In this document: positions 1 to 5,634 of the stretch, piece by piece
Numbering within the stretch: the stretch's first letter is position 1
Layout of the letters: the number at the start of each line of letters is the position of its first letter
Assembly (NCBI GenBank): GCA_903920485.1
Contig: CAIXMG010000018.1
Location: 1 to 8,725 of the forward strand
Length of the DNA stretch: 8,725 bases
Reading direction: 5' to 3'
Source of the DNA: an uncultured bacterium
Lineage (GTDB): Bacteria; Patescibacteriota; Minisyncoccia; Phycocordibacterales; UBA1006
Position numbers and translations under genes: made by a program
Notes under the pieces: model-generated
What the model saw: the letters and a program-made list of their open reading frames with translations, nothing else
Told to the model about the DNA's origin: nothing
Database searches by the model: none

Positions 1-1
1 T

Positions 2-74
2 GCGCGTGTAGCTCAGTTGGTAGAGCATTCGACTGATACTCGAAAGGTCCTTGGTTCGACCCCAAGCACGCGCA
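2..74 (+). tRNA. tRNA-Ile (anticodon GAT)
   Basis: A full cloverleaf folds by eye. The acceptor stem is GCGCGTG (2-8) with CACGCGC (67-73). The D arm is GCTC/GAGC (11-14 with 23-26). The anticodon stem is TTCGA/TCGAA (28-32 with 40-44), and its loop CTGATAC carries GAT at 35-37. A five-base variable loop is followed by a T arm CTTGG/CCAAG (50-54 with 62-66) with loop TTCGACC. The discriminator base is A74. The next bases are CTG, so the 3' CCA is not encoded and must be added by a nucleotidyltransferase. The anticodon GAT reads ATC and ATT isoleucine codons. No rRNA gene is visible beside it, and a terminator hairpin starts seven bases downstream. Confidence 0.97.
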
Positions 75-80
75 CTGAAC

Positions 81-114
81 GTAAAACACCACCCGAACTA
101 GGGCGGTGTTTTAC
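81..114. terminator. Hairpin terminator after tRNA-Ile
   Basis: An inverted repeat pairs 81-94 with 101-114 (14 positions, one A-C mismatch at 91/104) around the loop GAACTA. AAAA lies in the left arm and TTTT in the right arm, so the stem can act as an intrinsic terminator in either direction. It closes the tRNA transcript, and the next promoter's -35 box starts at 115. Confidence 0.8.
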
Positions 115-143
115 TTGAAAAAGATGTTTCCCTGGAGTAGAAT
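115..143 (+). promoter_or_regulatory. Sigma70-type promoter for the microprotein/RDD unit
   Basis: TTGAAA (115-120) and TAGAAT (138-143) are separated by exactly 17 bases. Transcription should start near 150, leaving a leader of about 32 bases before the ATG at 182. No Shine-Dalgarno sequence is visible in that leader. Confidence 0.65.
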
Positions 144-181
144 GATGGACGTAGCTTACCAAGTTTAACTCTTACGTATTC

Positions 182-340
182 ATGTCAAAGACCAAGAAAA
201 AGGCCCTTTTGTGGCTTGTCACGCCGTTCGCCTGTCTCATCATCATTGCGATCGTGGCTGGAGCCGTCACCCTGGCGCAGAACTTTTCGCAGAGCAACGG
301 TGCCGATTACCAGAATGACTACGGCTCGATGAGCAACTAA
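182..340 (+). CDS. 52-residue single-span membrane microprotein, unknown function
   Basis: This is a short reading frame from ATG 182 to TAA 338-340. The product has a basic N-terminus (KTKKK, residues 3-7), one long hydrophobic segment (about residues 9-32) and a polar Asn/Ser/Tyr-rich tail of about 20 residues. That is the pattern of a single-pass protein with its N-terminus inside, or of an uncleaved signal anchor. Support comes from a good promoter just upstream and an RDD-protein start codon four bases after its stop, which suggests co-transcription and possibly translation by reinitiation. I recognise no family. It could serve as a small partner of the RDD protein, but that is inferred only from position. 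No Shine-Dalgarno sequence precedes it. Confidence 0.65.
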   Translation: MSKTKKKALLWLVTPFACLIIIAIVAGAVTLAQNFSQSNGADYQNDYGSMSN

Positions 341-344
341 TTTT

Positions 345-851
345 ATGACAGCAACCTCCATCATCTTCATCGTCCTTCTTTCCGTCGCCACGCTGTTCTG
401 TATCATCGGAACGGTCATTGCCATGCGACTTCTCGTCAAGGAAGCGCGGACGGAACACGTCATCCATGCCGAGCACGGGTATGCCGGCTTCTGGAAGCGC
501 CTTGCAGCCTTCATCATCGACACCATCATCATTATCATCGCAAGCCTCATCATCGAGGTCATCGCGGGAAACAGCGGCGGTGCGAGATTGATCCTCCTTG
601 TCGGAGCATGGCTGTACTTCGCCCTTATGGAAAGCTCGAAGTACCAGGCGACACTTGGCAAGATGGTTCTGGGCATCAAGGTCGCCGACGTTCACGGAAA
701 CAAGCTCTCGTTCGGGCGCGCAACCGGACGATACTTCGGCAAGATCCTTTCGGAACTCACCATCTATGCCGGATTCATCATGGCCGGCTTCACGACGCAC
801 AAGCAGGCGCTTCATGACCTCTTGACCGATGCCGTCGTAGTGAACGACTAG
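345..851 (+). CDS. RDD family membrane protein
   Basis: The protein has 168 residues and the marks of the RDD family: RLAAFIID (52-59, with the defining Arg52 and Asp59), a Q-ATLGK segment (101-106) leading into MVLGIKV, and a C-terminal HDLLTDAVVV (157-166). Hydrophobic stretches lie at about 5-30, 55-74, 80-96 and 137-150. The first is an extra N-terminal span before the RDD domain proper. Family members are inner-membrane proteins. Some have been linked to ion or sodium transport, but most have no proven substrate, so no transport role should be assumed here. The start ATG lies four bases after the TAA of the 52-residue microprotein, and a terminator follows the TAG stop at once, giving a two-gene operon. 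No Shine-Dalgarno sequence is present. Confidence 0.88.
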   Translation: MTATSIIFIVLLSVATLFCIIGTVIAMRLLVKEARTEHVIHAEHGYAGFWKRLAAFIIDTIIIIIASLIIEVIAGNSGGARLILLVGAWLYFALMESSKYQATLGKMVLGIKVADVHGNKLSFGRATGRYFGKILSELTIYAGFIMAGFTTHKQALHDLLTDAVVVND

Positions 852-854
852 TCA

Positions 855-879
855 CCAAAGCCCACATGGGGCTTTTTGG
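855..879. terminator. Hairpin terminator after the RDD gene
   Basis: AAAGCCC (857-863) pairs with GGGCTTT (869-875) around a five-base loop, and T-rich sequence follows. It lies four bases after the RDD stop codon and just before the -35 box of the next gene. Confidence 0.75.
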
Positions 880-880
880 T

Positions 881-908
881 TTGAAAAAGTACCTATTTTA
901 AGTATAAT
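881..908 (+). promoter_or_regulatory. Sigma70-type promoter of trhO, positioned for a leaderless mRNA
   Basis: TTGAAA (881-886) and a consensus TATAAT (903-908) are separated by 16 bases. Only ten bases lie between the -10 box and the ATG at 919, so the mRNA should begin about three to five bases before the start codon. The box overlaps an earlier in-frame ATG at 907, which would not be transcribed. Confidence 0.8.
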
Positions 909-918
909 GCCGGATACT

Positions 919-1875
919 ATGCAGATCCCCTTCGAATCAAAACCAGCAATCAAGGATTGGGATTTTGTCGTCCTCCTGTTCTACAAGTATGTCAGGATCG
1001 ACGATCCTCAAGCTTTCCTTGAGGCCCACAAGGCCCTCTGCGAACGCCTGAGCATCAAGGGACGCTTTGTCGTGGCCCACGAGGGCCTGAACGGCACTTG
1101 TGAGGGAACGCCGGATGCTGTAAACGAATATGTTAAGGAGTTGACCAGCGATCCACGATTTGCCGACATGCACATCAAGTACAGCAAGGGAACAGGTGAT
1201 TCGTTCCCGAAACTCAAAATTCGCGTTCGGCCAGAGATCGTCTCGCTGGGACTTGGCGAGAACGATGTCGACCCGAATGCCGTCACGGGAATCCACCTGA
1301 AACCCGAGGAACTGCACGCATGGTTTGAAAACAACGAGGACTTTACGATTATCGACATGCGCAACGATTACGAACATGCCGTAGGTCATTTCAAGAACTC
1401 GGTATTACCGAAACTCAAGAATTTCAGAGACTTGCCAAAGGAACTGCCCAGCCTTGAACACTTGAAAGACAAAAAGATTATTACTGTCTGCACCGGCGGT
1501 GTTCGTTGTGAAAAGGCCAGCGGGTATCTGAAGACGCAAGGATTCAATGACGTCTACCAGCTGGATGGGGGAATGGTATCGTACATGGAACAGTTCCCGG
1601 GAAAGAATTTCAACGGCGCGATGTATTCCTTCGACGGGCGCAACGTCATCGATTACGACCAGGGCAATCATGAGATCGTCGGCCGCTGCAAGCGATGCAA
1701 TGAAAAGACGGAGAACTATGTCGACTGCAAGAACGATTCCTGCCACGGGCAGTTCCTGTACTGTGAGGATTGCCTCGAAACCCACGGCAAGATGTACTGC
1801 ATGGATCGGTGCGATATGCACCTGAATCCGTTGGTACGATTCTTCCGGAGGCTCAAGGAAAAAGTGGTGCATTAA
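919..1875 (+). CDS. trhO: tRNA uridine(34) hydroxylase, rhodanese-type (TrhO/YceA family)
   Basis: The product has 318 residues from ATG 919. TrhO enzymes hydroxylate uridine 34 in tRNA anticodons using oxygen, forming 5-hydroxyuridine, which widens wobble decoding. The N-terminal UPF0176-type domain spans about residues 15-110 and contains GRFVVAHEGLNGT (48-60) and GDSFPKLKIRVRPEIV (93-108). A rhodanese domain spans about 125-230 with the family loop CTGGVRCEKAS (191-201). Cys191 is the expected catalytic cysteine and Cys197 the second conserved one. The C-terminus is Cys-rich (257, 260, 270, 275, 282, 285, 294, 298), like a zinc-binding module. A longer frame opens at ATG 907, but that codon lies inside the -10 box, so I chose 919. 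The gene stands alone between its own promoter and terminator. Confidence 0.95.
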   Translation: MQIPFESKPAIKDWDFVVLLFYKYVRIDDPQAFLEAHKALCERLSIKGRFVVAHEGLNGTCEGTPDAVNEYVKELTSDPRFADMHIKYSKGTGDSFPKLKIRVRPEIVSLGLGENDVDPNAVTGIHLKPEELHAWFENNEDFTIIDMRNDYEHAVGHFKNSVLPKLKNFRDLPKELPSLEHLKDKKIITVCTGGVRCEKASGYLKTQGFNDVYQLDGGMVSYMEQFPGKNFNGAMYSFDGRNVIDYDQGNHEIVGRCKRCNEKTENYVDCKNDSCHGQFLYCEDCLETHGKMYCMDRCDMHLNPLVRFFRRLKEKVVH

Positions 1876-1905
1876 AAGATCCCTCACGTTTGTGAGGGAT
1901 CTTTT
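1874..1905. terminator. Perfect bidirectional terminator between trhO and the minus-strand membrane gene
   Basis: A 14-bp perfect inverted repeat pairs 1874-1887 with 1892-1905 around the loop GTTT. AAAA begins the left arm and TTTT ends the right arm, so it works on both strands. The trhO stop TAA (1873-1875) overlaps its first bases, and it also lies 20 bases beyond the stop of the minus-strand frame at 1925. Confidence 0.9.
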
Positions 1906-1924
1906 AATAAGTTTGAGTTCGAAT

Positions 1925-2269
1925 TCAAATAAGCGTTAGGCCTTTCTTTGTCAAGTATTCATTCCAATCACGAACAATGGGAAGGAAAAGGAAACATAGA
2001 CAAAATGATCTGCCTACATCAGGAGGAACCATCGTAAGAATTAAATCCGCTGTGGATGCGATGGCAATACTGTACATCATCATCCCTGTATTTATACGAT
2101 TCCAGCAACATGTCCAGTTTATTCCTAAACTTAAGGGCCACGACACCATTGATATGCCTCCTATTAAGAAAAGGGGATTCTTCATTGGCATGAATACACA
2201 ATAAATGATGAGCCCTAGTCCGGTTACGATGAACAGGAAAAATACAGAAAACAGAATTCTTCTTTTCAT
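1925..2269 (-). CDS. Probable small polytopic membrane protein, unknown function
   Basis: This minus-strand frame of 114 residues starts ATGAAAAGAAGAATT and ends with TGA at 1927-1925. The N-terminus is basic (MKRR), followed by hydrophobic segments at about 5-27, 32-50, 63-82 and 87-98, and a charged tail (DWNEYLTKKG). I recognise no family. Support: the hydrophobic pattern is orderly, no convincing plus-strand gene lies opposite, the frame fills most of a gap between two good genes, and a bidirectional terminator sits just past its stop. Against it: no strong promoter is visible, only a TTGAAA on the minus strand (2308-2303) with poorly spaced AT-rich -10 candidates. It is the only proposed gene here except none of the secure ones to end in TGA, and it lies in an AT-rich patch, so it may be recently acquired or decaying. 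Confidence 0.5.
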   Translation of the reverse strand: MKRRILFSVFFLFIVTGLGLIIYCVFMPMKNPLFLIGGISMVSWPLSLGINWTCCWNRINTGMMMYSIAIASTADLILTMVPPDVGRSFCLCFLFLPIVRDWNEYLTKKGLTLI

Positions 2270-2383
2270 AACACTTAATTTAATTGTTTAAATAATGATT
2301 GTTTTCAAACTACCAATATTCCCATATTTTGTCGATTACTCAATTTCGCCTTATTCCTATTAGCTTTTTAAGCCAAAATACGC

Positions 2384-2389
2384 TATAGT
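2384..2389 (+). promoter_or_regulatory. -10 box of the ABC-F gene, positioned for a leaderless mRNA
   Basis: TATAGT lies nine bases before the ATG at 2399, so transcription should start within about three bases of the start codon. The -35 region is weak: with a 17-base spacer it would be TAGCTT (2361-2366). The upstream sequence is strongly AT-rich, which may help. Confidence 0.6.
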
Positions 2390-2398
2390 ATCCGTTCT

Positions 2399-3868
2399 AT
2401 GGCAAGTAACGAAACCTTGATACGGTTTGAGGATGTTTCATTTGAATACGGTGCGAACAAGCCCATTCTCGACGAGGTTTCTTTCGGCATCCGCCGAGGC
2501 GCAAAACTGACCATCATGGGACAGAACGGCGCAGGGAAGAGTACAATCCTCAACCTGATCACGGGAACCTACGAACCTGAATATGGCAGCATTCACATCG
2601 GGCGCGGTGTTTCCATTGCGATTGCAAAACAAGTCATTCCTCGTGATCAATTAGATTTAACCGTGCGTGAATTCTTCCAGAAATGCTTTGCCGAAACCGT
2701 CTATGACATTGATCCGAAAATCGACAGTGTTTTGGAAGTTGTGATGCTGCATGCACCGCACGACCGCATCATCCGGACGTTTTCAGGTGGACAGCAGGCG
2801 CGCCTTTTGTTAGCATCGGCACTCATTCAAAACCCTGACGTGCTTCTTTTGGACGAGCCGACCAACAACCTTGACCATGCCGGCATCGAGCACCTGACAA
2901 AATTCCTTGTCGATTACAAAAAAACCGTCATCGTCATTTCCCACGACGCCGACTTCCTCAATTCCTTTACCGAAGGTGTTTTGTACTTGGATATTTATAC
3001 CAAGAAAGTAGAGCAGTACGTCGGAAACTATTCCAACGTGCTGAAGGATATCACTGCCCGCGTCGAACGTGAGAACATGAAGAACGCGCAGTTGGAAAAG
3101 CAGATCCAGGCCAAGAAGGACAAGGCCAACATGTTCGCCTTCAAGGGAGGGCAGATGCGACTGGTTGCTAAACGAATGCGCGAGCTGGCCGAGGAACTGG
3201 AAGAAGACATCGTCGATGTCCGCAAGGAAGACAAGACGATTCGTCCGTTCATTATTCCCTCACAGGAAAACATGGGAGGTACGATCGTGACCATCACAAG
3301 CCTTTCCGTGTTGGATCCTGCAACCCACAAGCCCAAGAACAAGAAGGCCAACGTCTCGCTCAAAAAGAACCAGCATCTTCAATTGAAAGGTCCCAACGGC
3401 ATCGGCAAATCGACGCTTCTTGAGCGTCTTGCGAAGAACGAATCCGAAGGCGCGACCATCACCGAAGGCGTCCGCATCGGCTATTACCGCCAGGATTTCT
3501 CGACCCTTGATTTCAACGAGACCGTGTACCAGGCGTTGTCGAAGATCGTCATGGACGTGGAAGGCAAGCTGGACGAGGAAAAGATGCGCGCCGTGGCAGC
3601 GAACTTCCTGATCACAGGGGAAGTCATCAATACGAAGATTGGCAGCCTGTCCGAAGGCCAGAAGGGGCTGGTCGCGTTCGCAAGCCTGGTACTCTTGAAA
3701 CCGGGGCTCTTGATCCTTGACGAGCCGACGAACCACATCAACTTCCGTCACTTGCCGATCATCGCCGAAGCCTTGAACAAGTATTCTGGCGCGATGATTC
3801 TGGTATCGCACGTTCCCGAATTTGTGGAGAAGATCAGGATTGATGAGACGCTTGAATTGGGAGCATAA
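2399..3868 (+). CDS. ABC-F family ATP-binding protein (ribosome-associated type)
   Basis: The product has 489 residues with two ATP-binding domains on one chain and no membrane spans, which defines ABC-F proteins. These act on ribosomes, for example to relieve stalling or protect against drugs; the specific role cannot be read here. Domain 1 has Walker A GQNGAGKS (41-48), signature SGGQQ (129-133), Walker B LLLDEPTNNLD (149-159) and a switch His182. A charged helical linker (about 218-275) joins the domains. Domain 2 has Walker A GPNGIGKS (331-338), Walker B LLILDEP (437-443) with Glu442, and a switch His471. Its signature reads LSEGQ (417-421) instead of LSGGQ, and the D-loop reads TNHIN rather than TNHLD, so the second site is not canonical. 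The chain is somewhat shorter than common ABC-F proteins. The start fits the close -10 box. Confidence 0.93.
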   Translation: MASNETLIRFEDVSFEYGANKPILDEVSFGIRRGAKLTIMGQNGAGKSTILNLITGTYEPEYGSIHIGRGVSIAIAKQVIPRDQLDLTVREFFQKCFAETVYDIDPKIDSVLEVVMLHAPHDRIIRTFSGGQQARLLLASALIQNPDVLLLDEPTNNLDHAGIEHLTKFLVDYKKTVIVISHDADFLNSFTEGVLYLDIYTKKVEQYVGNYSNVLKDITARVERENMKNAQLEKQIQAKKDKANMFAFKGGQMRLVAKRMRELAEELEEDIVDVRKEDKTIRPFIIPSQENMGGTIVTITSLSVLDPATHKPKNKKANVSLKKNQHLQLKGPNGIGKSTLLERLAKNESEGATITEGVRIGYYRQDFSTLDFNETVYQALSKIVMDVEGKLDEEKMRAVAANFLITGEVINTKIGSLSEGQKGLVAFASLVLLKPGLLILDEPTNHINFRHLPIIAEALNKYSGAMILVSHVPEFVEKIRIDETLELGA

Positions 3869-3901
3869 AAAATCCCTCTTGCCCACATAGGCAAGAGGGA
3901 T
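3867..3901 (-). terminator. Terminator hairpin whose T-run lies on the minus strand
   Basis: A 12-bp perfect stem pairs 3872-3883 with 3890-3901 around CACATA. Read on the minus strand it is followed by six T's (complement of 3867-3872). On the plus strand what follows is only CGCTTTGAT. It may still end the ABC-F transcript, but by sequence it is better built to stop a minus-strand transcript coming from 3902-4295. Confidence 0.75.
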
Positions 3902-4292
3902 CGCTTTGATATTATGATATTGTCTTTCGACGAAGTCAGTTGATGCCGGCTTGAACGATCAAACGGGTTCAACTTTGCTGTTCCAGCTAAGTCGGGTGAA
4001 GTGATGCTCTGAGTACTGCGAACTTGCAAAATGCTTCGCAAAGATGGGGTTGCCAGTGGTTACCAGCGTGTGCCATCAATGGACGAAGCACTATTAACCT
4101 TGTGGGGCTAAGCACCATGGGTGCTGCAAGAAACAGGTTTTCAGAATGTACGGAAACATGAATAGGGGATTTTTTGACAAGATGGAGATGCTGAATCGCA
4201 ACCCATCCCATCTTGAAAAAGATAAGGGTTACGATTAGTTTCTTCATATCGGTATGGGGTTTTAGGGTTTCTGCCGAAGACTATACCGCACA
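3902..4292. other. Gene-poor region with inverted repeats; possible minus-strand RNA or small gene
   Basis: About 390 bases without a recognisable gene. All three plus-strand frames carry stops. The longest minus-strand frame (4247-3987, 86 codons, ATG to TAG) begins like a membrane or signal segment (MKKLIVTLIFF), but the rest does not look like any family. Inverted repeats are present: TTGAAC/GTTCAA (3951-3972), AGCACC/GGTGCT (4111-4125), and CAAGATGG/CCATCTTG (4178-4185 with 4208-4215), the last extended by T5/A5 outside a two-base bulge. A promoter-like minus-strand pair lies at 4308-4280, and a minus-strand terminator lies at 3901-3867. Together they would frame an RNA of about 400 bases. 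I looked for tmRNA, RNase P RNA, SRP RNA and group I intron signatures and found none. Confidence 0.4.
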
Positions 4293-4308
4293 TGGTATAC
4301 TTTTGCAA
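4280..4308 (-). promoter_or_regulatory. Possible minus-strand promoter facing the 3902-4292 region
   Basis: On the minus strand TTGCAA (4308-4303) and TATAGT (4285-4280) are 17 bases apart. The start would be near 4273. It overlaps the plus-strand promoter of the metallopeptidase gene, so the two would be divergent and could compete for polymerase. The -35 box matches consensus at four of six positions. Confidence 0.45.
4293..4301 (+). promoter_or_regulatory. Extended -10 promoter of the metallopeptidase gene, leaderless position
   Basis: TGGTATACT is an extended -10 element (TGn followed by TATACT at 4296-4301). Nine bases separate it from the ATG at 4311, so the mRNA should start at most a few bases before that codon. 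No good -35 box is visible, which is common with extended -10 promoters. Confidence 0.6.
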
Positions 4309-4310
4309 CT

Positions 4311-4709
4311 ATGGCAGATATGGGATTTTTTTTCAGAATTGTACGCCGGCGAAAACGTCCGGCTTTTCCGCGAAAGGAATATCTGGCGAATCGTGAAGCC
4401 GCACGGACACTGGTTCATGCGCGACTTGAATATTTCAATCAGCACTATCATTTGGAATACAAAACAGTCTCCATCAAAAACCTGCGGAGCAAATGGGGAA
4501 GCTGTTCGACACGAAAAAACCTCAACTTCAGTTACCGTATCGTATTCCTCAGCCCCGAGCTGCAGGATTACTTGATCGTCCATGAACTGTGCCATTTGAA
4601 AGAAATGCATCATCGCGAATCGTTCTGGGATTTGGTAAGGGAAACCGTTCCGAATGCAGAAGCCCTAAACAGGGCGTTGAAACAGTACGATCGGACAACC
4701 TTGCAATAA
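4311..4709 (+). CDS. YgjP/DUF45-type zinc metallopeptidase, short form
   Basis: The protein has 132 residues. The C-terminal half carries the family block: KWGSCS (61-66), NLNFSYRIVFLSPELQDYLI (70-89), the zinc motif HELCH (91-95) and MHHRESFW (99-106), which should supply the third ligand (His100 or His101). Glu92 is the expected catalytic base. This fits the YgjP-like metallopeptidase family (DUF45), related to other HExxH proteases; the substrate is unknown. Typical members are around 230 residues, so this version lacks much of the N-terminal part, yet all core residues are intact. The N-terminus is basic (RRRKRP, 12-17). ATG 4311 is preferred over ATG 4320 because it sits nine bases after the extended -10 box. 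No terminator follows, so readthrough into the gene at 4761 is possible. Confidence 0.88.
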   Translation: MADMGFFFRIVRRRKRPAFPRKEYLANREAARTLVHARLEYFNQHYHLEYKTVSIKNLRSKWGSCSTRKNLNFSYRIVFLSPELQDYLIVHELCHLKEMHHRESFWDLVRETVPNAEALNRALKQYDRTTLQ

Positions 4710-4720
4710 AGCATTTTGTA

Positions 4721-4729
4721 TGGTATTTT
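4721..4729 (+). promoter_or_regulatory. Possible extended -10 promoter before the gene at 4761
   Basis: TGGTATTTT has the TGn plus TATTTT form and resembles the TGGTATACT element of the preceding gene. Transcription would begin around 4736-4739, just before an ATG at 4740 that is followed directly by TAA. The GTG start of the gene lies 21 bases after that ATG, in the same frame. Confidence 0.4.
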
Positions 4730-4760
4730 AGGGTTCATTATGTAACAAAAATTAAATATC

Positions 4761-5414
4761 GTGGAAACAAAAGAAGAAAAACCAAGAAGGGGGCCGTATC
4801 AACCCGAGAAAACTGAGATAGCGAAGTTTGACAAAGAGATTAGACCTGAAGGTTTTGTGCATTGGAAGGAAGACGGAAACCGTAATGAAGGTATCGCCTA
4901 TCAACTAGAGCACAGAGGTTTCGTGATTAGGGTGGAAATCACCTATATCCCATCAAAATCGATGGTGTCCAAACAGGGAATCGCTACAGTCAGCATATTC
5001 AAAAGGGTCGGCACCGAACTGGAACTCATCTACAGGGAACGTCTCCCAAGAAGGGTCCATTTTCTGAAAAATACATGCCTCGTTGCAATAGCGGGGAAGC
5101 GGGTATTCGATGAATTGGGCACCTGCCCCGTCTGTGGACAGCCGCTCATCCTTGCAAAAGGCGACGATCTCTTCCGAGGGCTTCCAATCGTAACCTGTCC
5201 TCAGGGTTCCCTTGAAAGCCACCAAGGGGCATTGTATCCTGGATTCCTGAGCCTTCTCGAGATTTCGGGAGGAGACCCCTACAAGGCCGTGAAGCGCCGT
5301 TATCTCGCGCGCAAAAGATACGACGTAAGAAAGGCTCTCACTGCTTCGGGCCAAAGTCCTAAAAAGCCTGATCTTGAGCTCATCTCACGACCAGGTGGTC
5401 CTGGTGTCGATTAG
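4761..5414 (+). CDS. Unknown protein with a CPVC zinc-finger-like motif
   Basis: The product has 217 residues from a GTG start and ends in TAG. I recognise no family. The N-terminal 30 residues are highly charged. A mixed, probably beta-rich domain follows (about 45-115, alternating hydrophobic and charged residues). Then comes TCPVCGQPLI (121-130) with Cys122 and Cys125, and VTCPQG (144-149) with Cys146. This resembles half of a zinc ribbon, but the fourth ligand is not obvious; candidates are His154 or Cys106. A strongly basic stretch, KAVKRRYLARKRYDVRK (175-191), could bind nucleic acid, which is inference. The tail is polar. GTG 4761 is the first usable start: the frame upstream contains an ATG at 4740 followed immediately by TAA. 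It may share a transcript with the metallopeptidase gene 51 bases upstream, and a strong terminator follows. Confidence 0.8.
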   Translation: METKEEKPRRGPYQPEKTEIAKFDKEIRPEGFVHWKEDGNRNEGIAYQLEHRGFVIRVEITYIPSKSMVSKQGIATVSIFKRVGTELELIYRERLPRRVHFLKNTCLVAIAGKRVFDELGTCPVCGQPLILAKGDDLFRGLPIVTCPQGSLESHQGALYPGFLSLLEISGGDPYKAVKRRYLARKRYDVRKALTASGQSPKKPDLELISRPGGPGVD

Positions 5415-5439
5415 CTGAAACTGAACCAAGGACGATATT

Positions 5440-5476
5440 AGTCCCCATCACCAACGGCGATGGGGACTTTTTCTTT
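5440..5476 (+). terminator. Terminator after the 4761 gene
   Basis: GTCCCCATC (5441-5449) pairs with GATGGGGAC (5459-5467), followed by TTTTTCTTT. This is a strong GC-rich stem with a T-run on the plus strand. Confidence 0.9.
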
Positions 5477-5489
5477 CCCAAAACCTTTG

Positions 5490-5498
5490 TGATATACT
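5490..5498 (+). promoter_or_regulatory. Extended -10 promoter of the microprotein/DoxX unit
   Basis: TGATATACT is an extended -10 element with TATACT at 5493-5498. The start would be near 5505, giving a leader of about 40 bases to the ATG at 5544. No clear -35 box is seen, because the preceding sequence is the T-run of the terminator. Confidence 0.6.
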
Positions 5499-5543
5499 TT
5501 ACGCACGTAATTCGCCCACTAATCCCGAATTACCAAACTCACC

Positions 5544-5606
5544 ATGGCAAAAGGAAACGAATCGCGAGGCAAGGAAGCTAAGAAACCGAAGAAGGCAAAG
5601 AAATAA
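5544..5606 (+). CDS. 20-residue lysine-rich microprotein
   Basis: A very short frame encodes MAKGNESRGKEAKKPKKAKK and ends in TAA. Nine of the 20 residues are Lys or Arg, and there is no hydrophobic segment, so it is soluble and probably binds nucleic acid or another acidic partner (inference). The start pattern MAKGN-SRG-KE-KKPKK reminds me of tiny conserved hypothetical proteins annotated in several bacterial groups, which argues for a real gene, but this is from memory and unchecked. It lies between an extended -10 promoter and the DoxX gene, 28 bases before the latter, so the two are likely co-transcribed. No Shine-Dalgarno sequence precedes it. Confidence 0.65.
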   Translation: MAKGNESRGKEAKKPKKAKK

Positions 5607-5634
5607 TTTTCACTTTTAAAGCACCACCATCATT

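Noticed and set aside
185..815. Two long minus-strand frames opposite the RDD gene
   Set aside because: They mirror the RDD gene, have low-complexity Met/Asp-rich products, and match no family. The plus-strand RDD protein has clear motifs.
907..918. Earlier in-frame ATG for trhO at 907
   Set aside because: It overlaps the -10 box TATAAT (903-908) and would lie upstream of the transcription start.
3260..3886. 208-codon minus-strand frame opposite the ABC-F gene
   Set aside because: It is a shadow of the ABC-F coding strand, which has full Walker and signature motifs.
3902..4292. tmRNA, RNase P RNA, SRP RNA or group I intron in the gene-poor region
   Set aside because: I looked on both strands for the conserved ends and core motifs of each and found none.
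4213..4575. Plus-strand frame with a signal-peptide-like start (TTG at 4213)
   Set aside because: It uses a weak TTG start and overlaps the metallopeptidase in another frame, and its later part is a shadow of that gene. The signal-like stretch is probably chance.
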